Source of the DNA: Ruminococcaceae bacterium UBA1741
GTDB lineage: Bacteria > Bacillota > Clostridia > Oscillospirales > Acutalibacteraceae
NCBI GenBank assembly: GCA_002315685.1
Contig: DCHX01000014.1
Coordinates: 398-13,341, forward strand
DNA: 12,944 bases
Reading direction: 5' to 3'
The notes beneath the pieces were generated by a model. It saw only the letters and a list, made by a program, of their open reading frames with translations. It made no database searches and was not told the origin of the DNA. Numbering within the stretch: the stretch's first letter is position 1; every line of letters starts with the position of its first letter. Of the stretch, positions 7,090 to 12,761 are shown in pieces. The position numbers and the translations under genes were made by a program.

Positions 7090-7108
7090 AATAAATATCT
7101 GGTATAAT
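7080..7108 (+). promoter_or_regulatory. Promoter for the beta-helix/Nudix/RING/galU operon
   Basis: TTGAAA (7080-7085), 17-nt spacer, then TATAAT (7103-7108) with an extended TGG before it. This is one of the strongest consensus promoters in the window, and it lies about 50 nt before the ATG at 7155. Confidence 0.85.
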
Positions 7109-7154
7109 ACAATCGAGTAAGTGTATAAACTTGTATTATTTTGAGGAGATAAAA

Positions 7155-7829
7155 ATGGAAGAAATTAAGATAAAAAATCTTTATTCTCTTGAATACACAA
7201 AATCCGCACCGCTTTTTAACAGATTTGAATATCCTTTTGAAGTGTTGCCGCACATTTCCGACTTTATTGTTGAGTATTCAAAAACGCTTGACAAAAATCT
7301 TTATGACGAGGTAAAAGACGGCGTTTTTGTGGCAAAGAGTGCTACTGTTGCGCCTACGGCTTCTATTACGGGACCGTGTATAATAGGCGAAAATACCGAG
7401 GTAAGACACTGCGCCTTTATAAGAGGTAGTGCTTTTATCGGAGATAATTGTGTTATCGGCAATTCTACCGAGCTTAAAAATGTTGTTATTTTCGATAATG
7501 TTCAAGTGCCTCATTATAATTATGTCGGCGATTCGGTTTTAGGCTACCGTTCGCATATGGGTGCGGGTTCAATTACCTCTAATGTTAAGTCGGACAAAAC
7601 CCCTGTAAGCATTAAGGTGGGCAACGAGGTAATAAAAACGGGTATTAAAAAAATCGGCGCATTTTTAGGCGATTTCGTTGAAATCGGTTGCGGAAGTGTT
7701 TTGAATCCCGGTACGGTTATCGGTAAGAATACCAATGTTTATCCGCTTTCAATGGTTAGAGGATATATCCCGGAAAACAGCATTTATAAAAAGCAAGGCG
7801 AGGTTGTGAAAAAGCTCGATGAGTGTTGA
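7155..7829 (+). CDS. Left-handed beta-helix (hexapeptide repeat) protein, GlmU C-terminal-like
   Basis: 224 residues from the ATG at 7155; GAGGAGA lies just upstream. An in-frame ATG at 7131 is rejected because it lacks such a site. After a roughly 50-residue alpha-helical N-terminus come hexapeptide turns: VFVAKSATVAPTASITGPCIIGENTEVRHC, then AFIGDNCVIGNSTELKNVVIF, and later AFLGDFVEIGCGSVLNPGTVIGKNTNV. This is the left-handed beta-helix of the GlmU C-terminal domain and related sugar-nucleotide acyltransferases. There is no N-terminal nucleotidyltransferase domain (no GxGTRM-type loop), so it is not a full GlmU even though such proteins are often named as UDP-GlcNAc pyrophosphorylases. It is the first gene of a four-gene unit ending in galU, which suggests a sugar-nucleotide or envelope role. 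The acceptor is unknown. Confidence 0.85.
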   Translation: MEEIKIKNLYSLEYTKSAPLFNRFEYPFEVLPHISDFIVEYSKTLDKNLYDEVKDGVFVAKSATVAPTASITGPCIIGENTEVRHCAFIRGSAFIGDNCVIGNSTELKNVVIFDNVQVPHYNYVGDSVLGYRSHMGAGSITSNVKSDKTPVSIKVGNEVIKTGIKKIGAFLGDFVEIGCGSVLNPGTVIGKNTNVYPLSMVRGYIPENSIYKKQGEVVKKLDEC

Positions 7830-8343
7830 AAAATGGGATATTCTTAACTCTTTCGGAAAACCTACCGGCAGGGTTATGATAAGGGGAAAGAAATCGTTAG
7901 GCTCGGGTGAGTACCACCTTGTTGTTCATATTTGGGTTATTTCAAGTGACGGAAAAATTTTAATACAACGCCGTTCGGAAAATAAAAAGCTTATGCCGGG
8001 CGAGTGGGCGGCAACCGGCGGTGCCGCAATATCGGGGGAAACCTCCTTTGTTGCCGCAAAGCGAGAGCTTTTTGAGGAGCTTGGAATAAGCGCAAACAAA
8101 GAAACGCTTTTTAAGCTTTTAAGAATTAAGCGTAAAAATTCTTTTCTTGATGTTTGGATAACTACCGTTGATACACCTGCGGATAAGCTTGTTTTGCAAA
8201 AAAGCGAGGTTGACTGTGTTAAGTGGGTTAAAAAATCCGAGCTTGAAGAAATGATAGCAAACGGAGATTATCATAATTACGGCGACGAATATTTTGATAG
8301 TATTTTTGAAAAATTAGATGATTACAGAGGTTCATTTTTATGA
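7819..8343 (+). CDS. Nudix hydrolase
   Basis: 174 residues with a complete Nudix box: Gly68, Glu74, then REL-x-EELGI at 82-90 (G-x5-E-x7-RELxEELGI), the Mg-binding site for hydrolysing nucleoside diphosphate-linked substrates. The N-terminus EKWDILNSFGKPTGRVMIRG (4-23), followed by EYHLVVHIWVI, is the type seen in YfcD/isopentenyl-isomerase-like Nudix proteins that keep an extended N-terminal strand pair. The ATG at 7819 overlaps the previous gene by 11 nt, and the stop overlaps the next start (ATGA), so expression is probably coupled. No strong ribosome binding site is visible. The substrate cannot be told from the sequence. Confidence 0.93.
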   Translation: MSVEKWDILNSFGKPTGRVMIRGKKSLGSGEYHLVVHIWVISSDGKILIQRRSENKKLMPGEWAATGGAAISGETSFVAAKRELFEELGISANKETLFKLLRIKRKNSFLDVWITTVDTPADKLVLQKSEVDCVKWVKKSELEEMIANGDYHNYGDEYFDSIFEKLDDYRGSFL

Positions 8344-9290
8344 GTTTTAGCATTGAAGGCAAAAAGTGTGAATGTTGCCACGCTTATTTATTCCCCGAAG
8401 ATGATGTTGTATTTTGCCCGGTTTGCGGTGCTCCGCATCATAAAAGCTGTTACAACAGTTTAGGTCATTGTGCGTTAGAGGAAACACACGGAACCGATAA
8501 GCAATACGACTTGATAAAGCAAGAAAAAACCGAAGAAAAGCCGGAAAACGAAACAAAGGAAAATAATGGGCAGTCGGAAAACGAAGTGAAATGCGGTATG
8601 TGCGGACAATCCTACGGTTTCGAAGAAAAGGCGTGTCCGAATTGCCATACCCCTAACACTTCAAAAATGGGCGGCGGCTTTGTGAGCTTTGACTTTTTAG
8701 GCGGTGTTCCCGAAAACTATGATATAGGCGAGAATGTTACGGCTGACGAGGCAAAAAAATTCGTTTTATCCAATACTTACCGTTATATCCCTAAATTCGC
8801 AAGAATGAAAACGGGACAAAAGGCGTCCTTTAATTTATTGGCTTTTATATGTCCGAGTGCTTGGCTTTTGTCAAGAAAAATTTATAAATTAGGTGCCCTT
8901 ATTACCGCTTTGCAGGTGGCATCTTCTATGCTTGTTTATCCTCTTGCAAATTCTCTTATGAATGTTATTCCAAATGATGTTATGACTAATAGGGGAGAGC
9001 TTTTCAGGTATCTTACCGAAAACACACCGAGTTATGATAAGGTGGCACTTGTGGTGGCTACCGTTGGGTTTGTAATACAACTTGCACTTATGATTGTTTT
9101 CGGCGTTTTCGGCGACTGGTTTTACCGAAATCACGCTATTAAGACTATAAAAGACATTAAAACATACAGCGAAGATAAGGAATACGATTTCAGAAAGCTC
9201 GGCGGCGTAAGCTTTATCGGACTTTTAATCGGCATTATGGCTACTCAGTATTTACCCGGAATTATTGTAAACCTAACAAATCTTTTTTAA
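8340..9290 (+). CDS. RING-finger-like zinc-binding protein with DUF2628-type membrane domain
   Basis: 316 residues. The N-terminus carries a treble Cys/His cluster (Cys10, Cys13, Cys26, Cys29, His34, Cys37, His43/Cys44) spaced like the prokaryotic RING-finger family. After an acidic linker (about 60-82) comes a zinc-ribbon knuckle pair (Cys85, Cys88, Cys99, Cys102). Residues from about 135 (TADEAKKFVLSNTYRYIPKF, then KASFNLLAFICPSAWLLSRKIY at 161-182) match the DUF2628 signature, followed by membrane segments at about 183-205, 236-258 and 291-312, with GDWFYRNHAIKTIKDIK between the last two. The zinc modules should face the cytosol. Start overlaps the Nudix stop by 4 nt; galU begins 11 nt downstream. 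Function unknown; ubiquitin-ligase activity should not be assumed. Confidence 0.85.
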   Translation: MSFSIEGKKCECCHAYLFPEDDVVFCPVCGAPHHKSCYNSLGHCALEETHGTDKQYDLIKQEKTEEKPENETKENNGQSENEVKCGMCGQSYGFEEKACPNCHTPNTSKMGGGFVSFDFLGGVPENYDIGENVTADEAKKFVLSNTYRYIPKFARMKTGQKASFNLLAFICPSAWLLSRKIYKLGALITALQVASSMLVYPLANSLMNVIPNDVMTNRGELFRYLTENTPSYDKVALVVATVGFVIQLALMIVFGVFGDWFYRNHAIKTIKDIKTYSEDKEYDFRKLGGVSFIGLLIGIMATQYLPGIIVNLTNLF

Positions 9291-9301
9291 GGAGAGATTT
9301 T

Positions 9302-10171
9302 ATGAGAATAAGAAAAGCTATTATTCCCGCTGCGGGACTCGGAACGAGAGTTCTTCCTGCATCAAAGGCATTGCCGAAGGAAATGCTGCCTATTGTTGAT
9401 AAACCTGCAATTCAGTATATTGTGGAAGAGGCTGTTAGGGCGGGAATTACCGATATTCTTATCATTACAAATAGGGGAAAGGGCGTAATTGAGGACCACT
9501 TTGACCATTCTATTGAGCTTGAAAATATGCTTGAAAAGCGTGGAAATACCGAGGTTCTTAACACCTTAAAGGAAACCGCAAATTTAGCTAATATCTATTA
9601 TATTCGCCAAAAAGAAACAAAAGGCTTGGGCGATGCCGTTCTCCGTGCAAAGGAATTTGTCGGCGATGAGCCGTTTGCGGTGCTTTACGGCGATGATGTA
9701 ATCGTGGGCGAAACACCCGCTATTAAACAGCTTTGCGATGTTTACGAAAACTACGGTAAATGCGTTGTGGGTATTAAGCCCGTTTCCGATGAGTTGATTG
9801 TAAAATATAGTTCTCTTAAAATTCAAAATATTACCGACAAGATTTTCAAAGTAACCGATATGATTGAAAAACCGAAATTGGAAGAAAAGTTTTCTAATTA
9901 TTCGGTGCTTGGCAGATGTGTACTTACAAGCGATATTTTTGAAATTCTTGAACACACACCGCTTGGTGCCGGTAACGAATTACAACTTACCGATGCTATG
10001 AAAACTATGGCTAAATGCGGTAATATGATGGGAATAGACTTTGACGGAAAAAGATATGATATGGGTAATAAATTAGGAATTCTCAAAGCAAATGTCGAGG
10101 TAGCCCTAAACCATAAAGAAATCGGCTCCGAGTTTAAGGAATACTTAAAGGAATTAGTTGAAAAATTATAA
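9302..10171 (+). CDS. galU: UTP-glucose-1-phosphate uridylyltransferase
   Basis: 289 residues, the normal GalU length. It makes UDP-glucose from UTP and glucose-1-phosphate, the donor for glycolipid, capsule and teichoic-acid glycosylation. The nucleotide-binding loop AAGLGTRVLPASKALPKEMLP (10-30) is intact, with the catalytic Lys in LPKEMLP. DKPAIQYIVEEAVRAGI, the sugar-binding VLYGDDV (about residues 127-133), MIEKP (about 187-191) and GKRYDMGNK follow in the normal order. AAGGAGAGA precedes the ATG by 4-5 nt. As the last gene of the unit it is followed by a palindromic terminator. No domain is missing. Confidence 0.97.
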   Translation: MRIRKAIIPAAGLGTRVLPASKALPKEMLPIVDKPAIQYIVEEAVRAGITDILIITNRGKGVIEDHFDHSIELENMLEKRGNTEVLNTLKETANLANIYYIRQKETKGLGDAVLRAKEFVGDEPFAVLYGDDVIVGETPAIKQLCDVYENYGKCVVGIKPVSDELIVKYSSLKIQNITDKIFKVTDMIEKPKLEEKFSNYSVLGRCVLTSDIFEILEHTPLGAGNELQLTDAMKTMAKCGNMMGIDFDGKRYDMGNKLGILKANVEVALNHKEIGSEFKEYLKELVEKL

Positions 10172-10189
10172 TAGGTAAATAAGTAAACT

Positions 10190-10224
10190 CCCGCACCTAA
10201 ATTTAGGTGCGGGATAAATTTTCA
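10190..10224 (+). terminator. Palindromic terminator after galU
   Basis: A perfect 24-bp palindrome (12-bp arms, CCCGCACCTAAA and its complement, 10190-10213) is followed by a short ATAAATTTT tail. It should terminate the operon ending in galU. With no unpaired loop in the palindrome, the innermost pairs would open. Confidence 0.75.
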
Positions 10225-10279
10225 CACGAATCGTAGGGCAATTTGGAAAATACTCTCGTCAAAGCGTATTATTTAATAT
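10214..10279. other. Intergenic DNA with partial REP-like flank
   Basis: No gene is seen here. The left part (ATAAATTTTCACACGAATCG, 10214-10233, then TAGGGCA) is similar to the sequence leading into the second long repeat (about 10742-10766), which also directly follows a hairpin terminator. This suggests the repeat family carries a conserved left flank. Confidence 0.5.
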
Positions 10280-10377
10280 ATCGTAGGGCAGGGGTTTACT
10301 CCTGCCGAAATATATCGTAAGGCAGGGACGGGCGCACAATGTGCCGCCCCTACTTCTGCCGTAATAAAATTAACAAA
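10280..10377 (+). repeat. 98-bp REP-like direct repeat, copy 1
   Basis: The copy at 10757-10854 is identical at all but 3 of 98 positions (differences at 10286, 10367 and 10371). Each copy holds a first hairpin (GGCAGGGG-TTTA-CTCCTGCC) and a second GC-rich hairpin built on GGGCGCACA and TGTGCCGCCC. Copy 1 runs into the transposase reading frame. Confidence 0.9.
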
Positions 10378-10711
10378 AATCGGAATTATTGCAAAAGAAG
10401 AATTGCTTGATTTAGAAAAAAGATATAATAATGTAAACATCAAAAAATATGTTATTATGCCTAATCATATTCATTTGATATTAAAATTAAAACATACGGC
10501 AGGAGCAAGCCCCTGCCCTACGGTGTCTGATGTTATTTGTGCATATAAATCACTTACCGCAAGAAAATGCAAAAGTATTTTTCGTGAAAATCTTTGGCAG
10601 ACATCGTTTTACGACCACATTATTCGTGATGAAAAAGATTATATAAGAGCTTGCGAATATATTGATAACAATCCGTCAAAATGGGTGGAGGATAAATATT
10701 GTACGATATAA
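10361..10711 (+). pseudogene. Truncated REP-associated tyrosine transposase (IS200-like, RAYT)
   Basis: The recognisable frame begins with VIKLTKIGIIAKEELLDLEK at 10361 and continues through KYVIMPNHIHLILKL (HUH metal-binding motif, His-Ile-His) to WQTSFYDHIIRDEKDYIRACEYIDNNPSKW, the C-terminal signature of REP-associated IS200-type transposases. An ATG at 10403 would give 102 residues, and the frame is open back to a stop at 10274. The usual first 60-80 residues (an arginine-rich start and the first strands of the HUH fold) are missing and replaced by repeat sequence, so the enzyme is probably inactive. Inside the gene, 10497-10522 encodes a Gly/Pro-rich linker (TAGASPCPT) from an inverted REP hairpin. 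It is followed by a terminator. Confidence 0.8.
10497..10522 (-). repeat. REP-like hairpin embedded in the transposase coding sequence
   Basis: Read on the minus strand, this stretch matches the first hairpin unit of the 98-bp repeats (10282-10307) at 24 of 26 positions. The stem GGCAGG (10498-10503) pairs with CCTGCC (10512-10517). It is in the opposite orientation to the flanking copies. Confidence 0.8.
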
Positions 10712-10713
10712 AA

Positions 10714-10750
10714 ACGGAGGCGGAATCATAACCGTCTCCGTAAAATTTTT
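10714..10750 (+). terminator. Hairpin terminator after the transposase remnant
   Basis: ACGGAGGCGG (10714-10723) pairs with CCGTCTCCGT (10732-10741, one G-U) and is followed by AAAATTTTT. It begins 3 nt after the transposase stop. Confidence 0.75.
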
Positions 10751-10756
10751 ACACAA

Positions 10757-10854
10757 ATCGTATGGCAGGGGTTTACTCCTGCCGAAATATATCGTAAGGC
10801 AGGGACGGGCGCACAATGTGCCGCCCCTACTTCTGCCGTAATATAATCAACAAA
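10757..10854 (+). repeat. 98-bp REP-like direct repeat, copy 2
   Basis: Second copy of the repeat at 10280-10377, 477 bp downstream in the same orientation, with 3 mismatches. Its last 17 bp resemble the start of the recognisable transposase frame next to copy 1, so the repeat boundary includes former coding DNA or the two share an origin. Confidence 0.9.
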
Positions 10855-10898
10855 TTTATTCAATCGGTTTCATCGTCGGGAATAAAGGTAAAAGAAAT

Positions 10899-10969
10899 TC
10901 ATATTTACTCATATTTAATTAAATCCGGACTTTTGCTCGCTTTTCCACATTTCGTATTTCTTCGTATTT
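10899..10969 (+). repeat. Helically phased TCRTATTT repeat pairs
   Basis: TCATATTTA lies at 10899-10907 and 10909-10917; TTCGTATTT at 10951-10959 and 10961-10969. Each pair has a 10-bp period and all four share TC(A/G)TATTT. They are candidate binding sites for a recombination protein. Confidence 0.6.
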
Positions 10970-10989
10970 AATCGGGGAAAAAGCAAAAA

Positions 10990-11030
10990 TTGTTGTCAAA
11001 TTATTGTCGTTGTAGAAGTTTTGTTGTCAA
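10990..11030 (+). repeat. TTGTTGTCAA direct repeats (candidate arm-type sites)
   Basis: TTGTTGTCAA occurs at 10990-10999 and 11021-11030 (31-bp period, about three helical turns), with a degenerate copy TTATTGTCGT at 11001-11010. Their position beside int suggests arm-type sites for its N-terminal DNA-binding domain. Confidence 0.55.
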
Positions 11031-11054
11031 GAATCCACATCAAGAACCCTTTTT

Positions 11055-12287
11055 TCAAAAGATGTTTAGTTTTGATAAGTTGTTGAATGATTCCTGCTTT
11101 TTTTGATCCGTTGCTTCCGCATAGATATCCATTGTCGTTTCAATGTTTCGATGTCCCATAATATCTTGGATCACTTTTAAATTTGTTTCATTTTCGCAGA
11201 GCCTTGTGCAAAAAGTATGCCTTAGATGGTGACAAGAAAAATCCGGAAGAATAACCGGTTCACGCCGTTCTTTTTTTGCATTTAACACCTCTTCCGAGTT
11301 GTAACTGCAAATGATACGCTTAATAGCACGGTTTACTGATTGCGGATTCTGTATCGCCCCGAAACGATTGATAAATATAAAGCCTTTCATACCATCAAGT
11401 TCCGGATTGCAAGTTCCGTCTTCTTTCTGTTCTTCCTGCACCATTTGTAAAGCATCATATACAACATCAAGCATAGGAATTATGCGAATACCAGCTTCGG
11501 TTTTCGGTTTTGAAATATGCAAGGTAGACTTTCTGGAGTTACCTATCGGATAATACACAACACTATGGTTAATACTGATTCTGCGGTTATCAAAATCAAT
11601 GTCGTCCCAAGTCAGTCCCAAGACTTCACCGATTCGACCGCCTGTACCAAGCAATACAGCAAATAACGACCACCAATGATAGTATATAGGATGATTTGCA
11701 ATATAATCCATAAAGGAATGTTGCTCATCCAAAGAAAGAGCGTGTCGAATACCCCGTGCCTTATCGGACGCACTACTCAATTCTTTTATCACTCCGTCTG
11801 AAGGATTTTTTCGAATGATTTCATCACGAACCGCCAACTGAAATGTCGGATGCAATAATGTGTGTACCGAATCCAATGTTCCCAAAGCCAAATCATCTAC
11901 ATTAAGTAAATGCAAATAGAATTGAAGCACATCCGAGTATTTGACCTCGGCAATTTTCTTTTTGCCAAAAGTATTTCTGATAAAGTGATCGTAAACATAT
12001 AGATAATTGCTACGGGTAGTCTCTCTCAACTTGCCTTTCGTTGACAAATAGCGATCAAATGTGTCGTTGATTGTAGCTTTTCCCGCAACATAGATATCTA
12101 AACCATCCAGTTGATCCTTTGTCAGTTGATTTTCCTTTTCTCTAAGCGTGTTCAAATCTTGTGCATATATATACTTACGCCTACCAAACGGGTCGGTGTA
12201 TGTATACATATACCGTTTGTCTGATGCTCTTTGTACTTCTCCTTTCCGCAGTGCTCTGCCGCGTTCATCTTTTCGTGCCTTTGCCAT
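11055..12287 (-). CDS. Tn916-type tyrosine site-specific integrase
   Basis: 410 residues from the ATG at 12287, chosen for AGGAGGT shortly upstream; an in-frame start at 12326 would add 13 residues without one. The N-terminus KARKDERGRALRKGEVQR (3-20), followed by KRYMYTYTDPFGRRKYIYA, matches the three-strand arm-type DNA-binding domain of Tn916 integrase. A SAM-like core-binding domain covers about 70-165. The catalytic domain has Arg218 (LGTGGRIGEV), Lys in SKPKTEAG (about 260-262), His353 and Arg356 (HHLRH), His379 (MGHRN) and the nucleophile Tyr389 (MDIYAEAT), so it appears intact. It excises and inserts the element through a circular intermediate. It is read toward the presumed element end, downstream of the ribbon-helix-helix gene with a gap of 44 nt. 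Confidence 0.96.
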   Translation of the reverse strand: MAKARKDERGRALRKGEVQRASDKRYMYTYTDPFGRRKYIYAQDLNTLREKENQLTKDQLDGLDIYVAGKATINDTFDRYLSTKGKLRETTRSNYLYVYDHFIRNTFGKKKIAEVKYSDVLQFYLHLLNVDDLALGTLDSVHTLLHPTFQLAVRDEIIRKNPSDGVIKELSSASDKARGIRHALSLDEQHSFMDYIANHPIYYHWWSLFAVLLGTGGRIGEVLGLTWDDIDFDNRRISINHSVVYYPIGNSRKSTLHISKPKTEAGIRIIPMLDVVYDALQMVQEEQKEDGTCNPELDGMKGFIFINRFGAIQNPQSVNRAIKRIICSYNSEEVLNAKKERREPVILPDFSCHHLRHTFCTRLCENETNLKVIQDIMGHRNIETTMDIYAEATDQKKQESFNNLSKLNIF

Positions 12288-12331
12288 ACTGATTACCTCC
12301 TTCAATGATATTGAAAAAGGGAACACAGCAC

Positions 12332-12502
12332 TTACTTCTTTTTGGATAAAAATTCTTCCAAACTTTGCAAGGCGACTTCTGTCATTGACATATTATGCTT
12401 GGCGGCATATTCATTTAACACTTTATGAAGCGAATCCGGTAAACGAACTGTAATGGATGTTCTTTTTGCGTTTTCCTTTCTCGGTCGTCCCGTTCGTGGC
12501 AT
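12332..12502 (-). CDS. Small ribbon-helix-helix DNA-binding protein
   Basis: 56 residues. A basic N-terminal arm (PRTGRPRKENAKR, 2-14) leads into TSITVRLPDSLHKVLNEYAAKHNMSMTEVALQSLEEFL (15-52), the strand-helix-helix pattern of CopG/Arc-type repressors. ITVRL is the DNA-contacting strand and NMSMTEV the turn between helices. GGAGGG lies 6 nt before the ATG. It is transcribed from a strong promoter that carries a perfect inverted repeat over its -35 box, suggesting autoregulation, and the integrase is 44 nt downstream in the same direction, so this protein may control integrase levels. It could instead help in excision; the sequence does not decide. Confidence 0.85.
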   Translation of the reverse strand: MPRTGRPRKENAKRTSITVRLPDSLHKVLNEYAAKHNMSMTEVALQSLEEFLSKKK

Positions 12503-12527
12503 ACGTTACCCTCCAAACACAATTCAT

Positions 12528-12556
12528 ATTATACATATTGTAAGACAAAAAGTCAA
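12528..12556 (-). promoter_or_regulatory. Promoter of the ribbon-helix-helix/integrase unit
   Basis: On the minus strand TTGACT (12556-12551) and TATAAT (12533-12528) are separated by exactly 17 nt, a near-consensus promoter. The ATG at 12502 lies about 25 nt after the -10. Confidence 0.85.
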
Positions 12557-12566
12557 TGCTTTTTGT
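12545..12566. promoter_or_regulatory. Inverted-repeat operator candidate over the -35 box
   Basis: ACAAAAAG and CTTTTTGT form a perfect 8-bp inverted repeat around a 6-nt centre, and the -35 hexamer (12551-12556) lies inside it. A protein bound here would block polymerase. The adjacent ribbon-helix-helix protein is the natural candidate. Confidence 0.6.
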
Positions 12567-12596
12567 GCTGCTTTTCCCTGCGATATTATTACAATT

Positions 12597-12761
12597 TTAT
12601 TCTTCTCTAAAAGATTCTAAAAATTTTTCAAATATCTCACAGTTTACCAAAGCTACTCCGTCAATTTTATAGACCGCTTTTGCTTCTTTCGCCAATGCTT
12701 GAAATTTAGTTAGTCCAAGACTGTATTTTTCAGAGCCTTCTTTATATCGAATAAACTTTTT
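12597..12761 (-). pseudogene. DUF6462-like (excisionase-type) remnant without start codon
   Basis: The frame reads KKFIRYKEGSEKYSLGLTKF, continues through QALAKEAKAVYKIDGVALVN, and ends CEIFEKFLESFREE at a TAA (12597-12599). This matches the small DUF6462 proteins found beside integrases in clostridial integrative elements, whose pattern (EG..Y..G..K...LA, then VN...FE.YLE) parallels Tn916 Xis. The family normally begins Met-Lys-Lys-Phe. Here the codon before Lys-Lys is GCA, and the frame runs back to a stop (TAG at 12777-12779) with no ATG, GTG or TTG. The start and probably the promoter are therefore lost. The break sits at a run of six A (12757-12762), where a membrane-protein frame joins. 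It may be untranslated, unless slippage on the A-run fuses the two. Confidence 0.65.

Larger units (their letters stand above)
10855..11054. other. Gene-free stretch, candidate end of the integrative element
   Basis: No coding region is supported. It lies just downstream of the integrase stop, where Tn916-type elements usually have their terminus. It holds four TC(A/G)TATTT motifs (10899, 10909, 10952, 10962), two TTGTTGTCAA motifs, and an imperfect inverted repeat (about 10931-10946 against 10974-10988). The exact attachment core and the chromosome/element boundary cannot be placed without the other end. Confidence 0.5.

Noticed and set aside
7014..7253. Minus-strand open frame over the divergent promoter region
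   Set aside because: It covers both promoters and the tandem repeat and is rich in Phe/Tyr/Leu/Lys from AT-rich DNA, with no ribosome binding site.
10280..10854. CRISPR array from the repeated hairpins
   Set aside because: Only two long copies plus one inverted partial copy, with no regular short repeat-spacer pattern and no cas genes.
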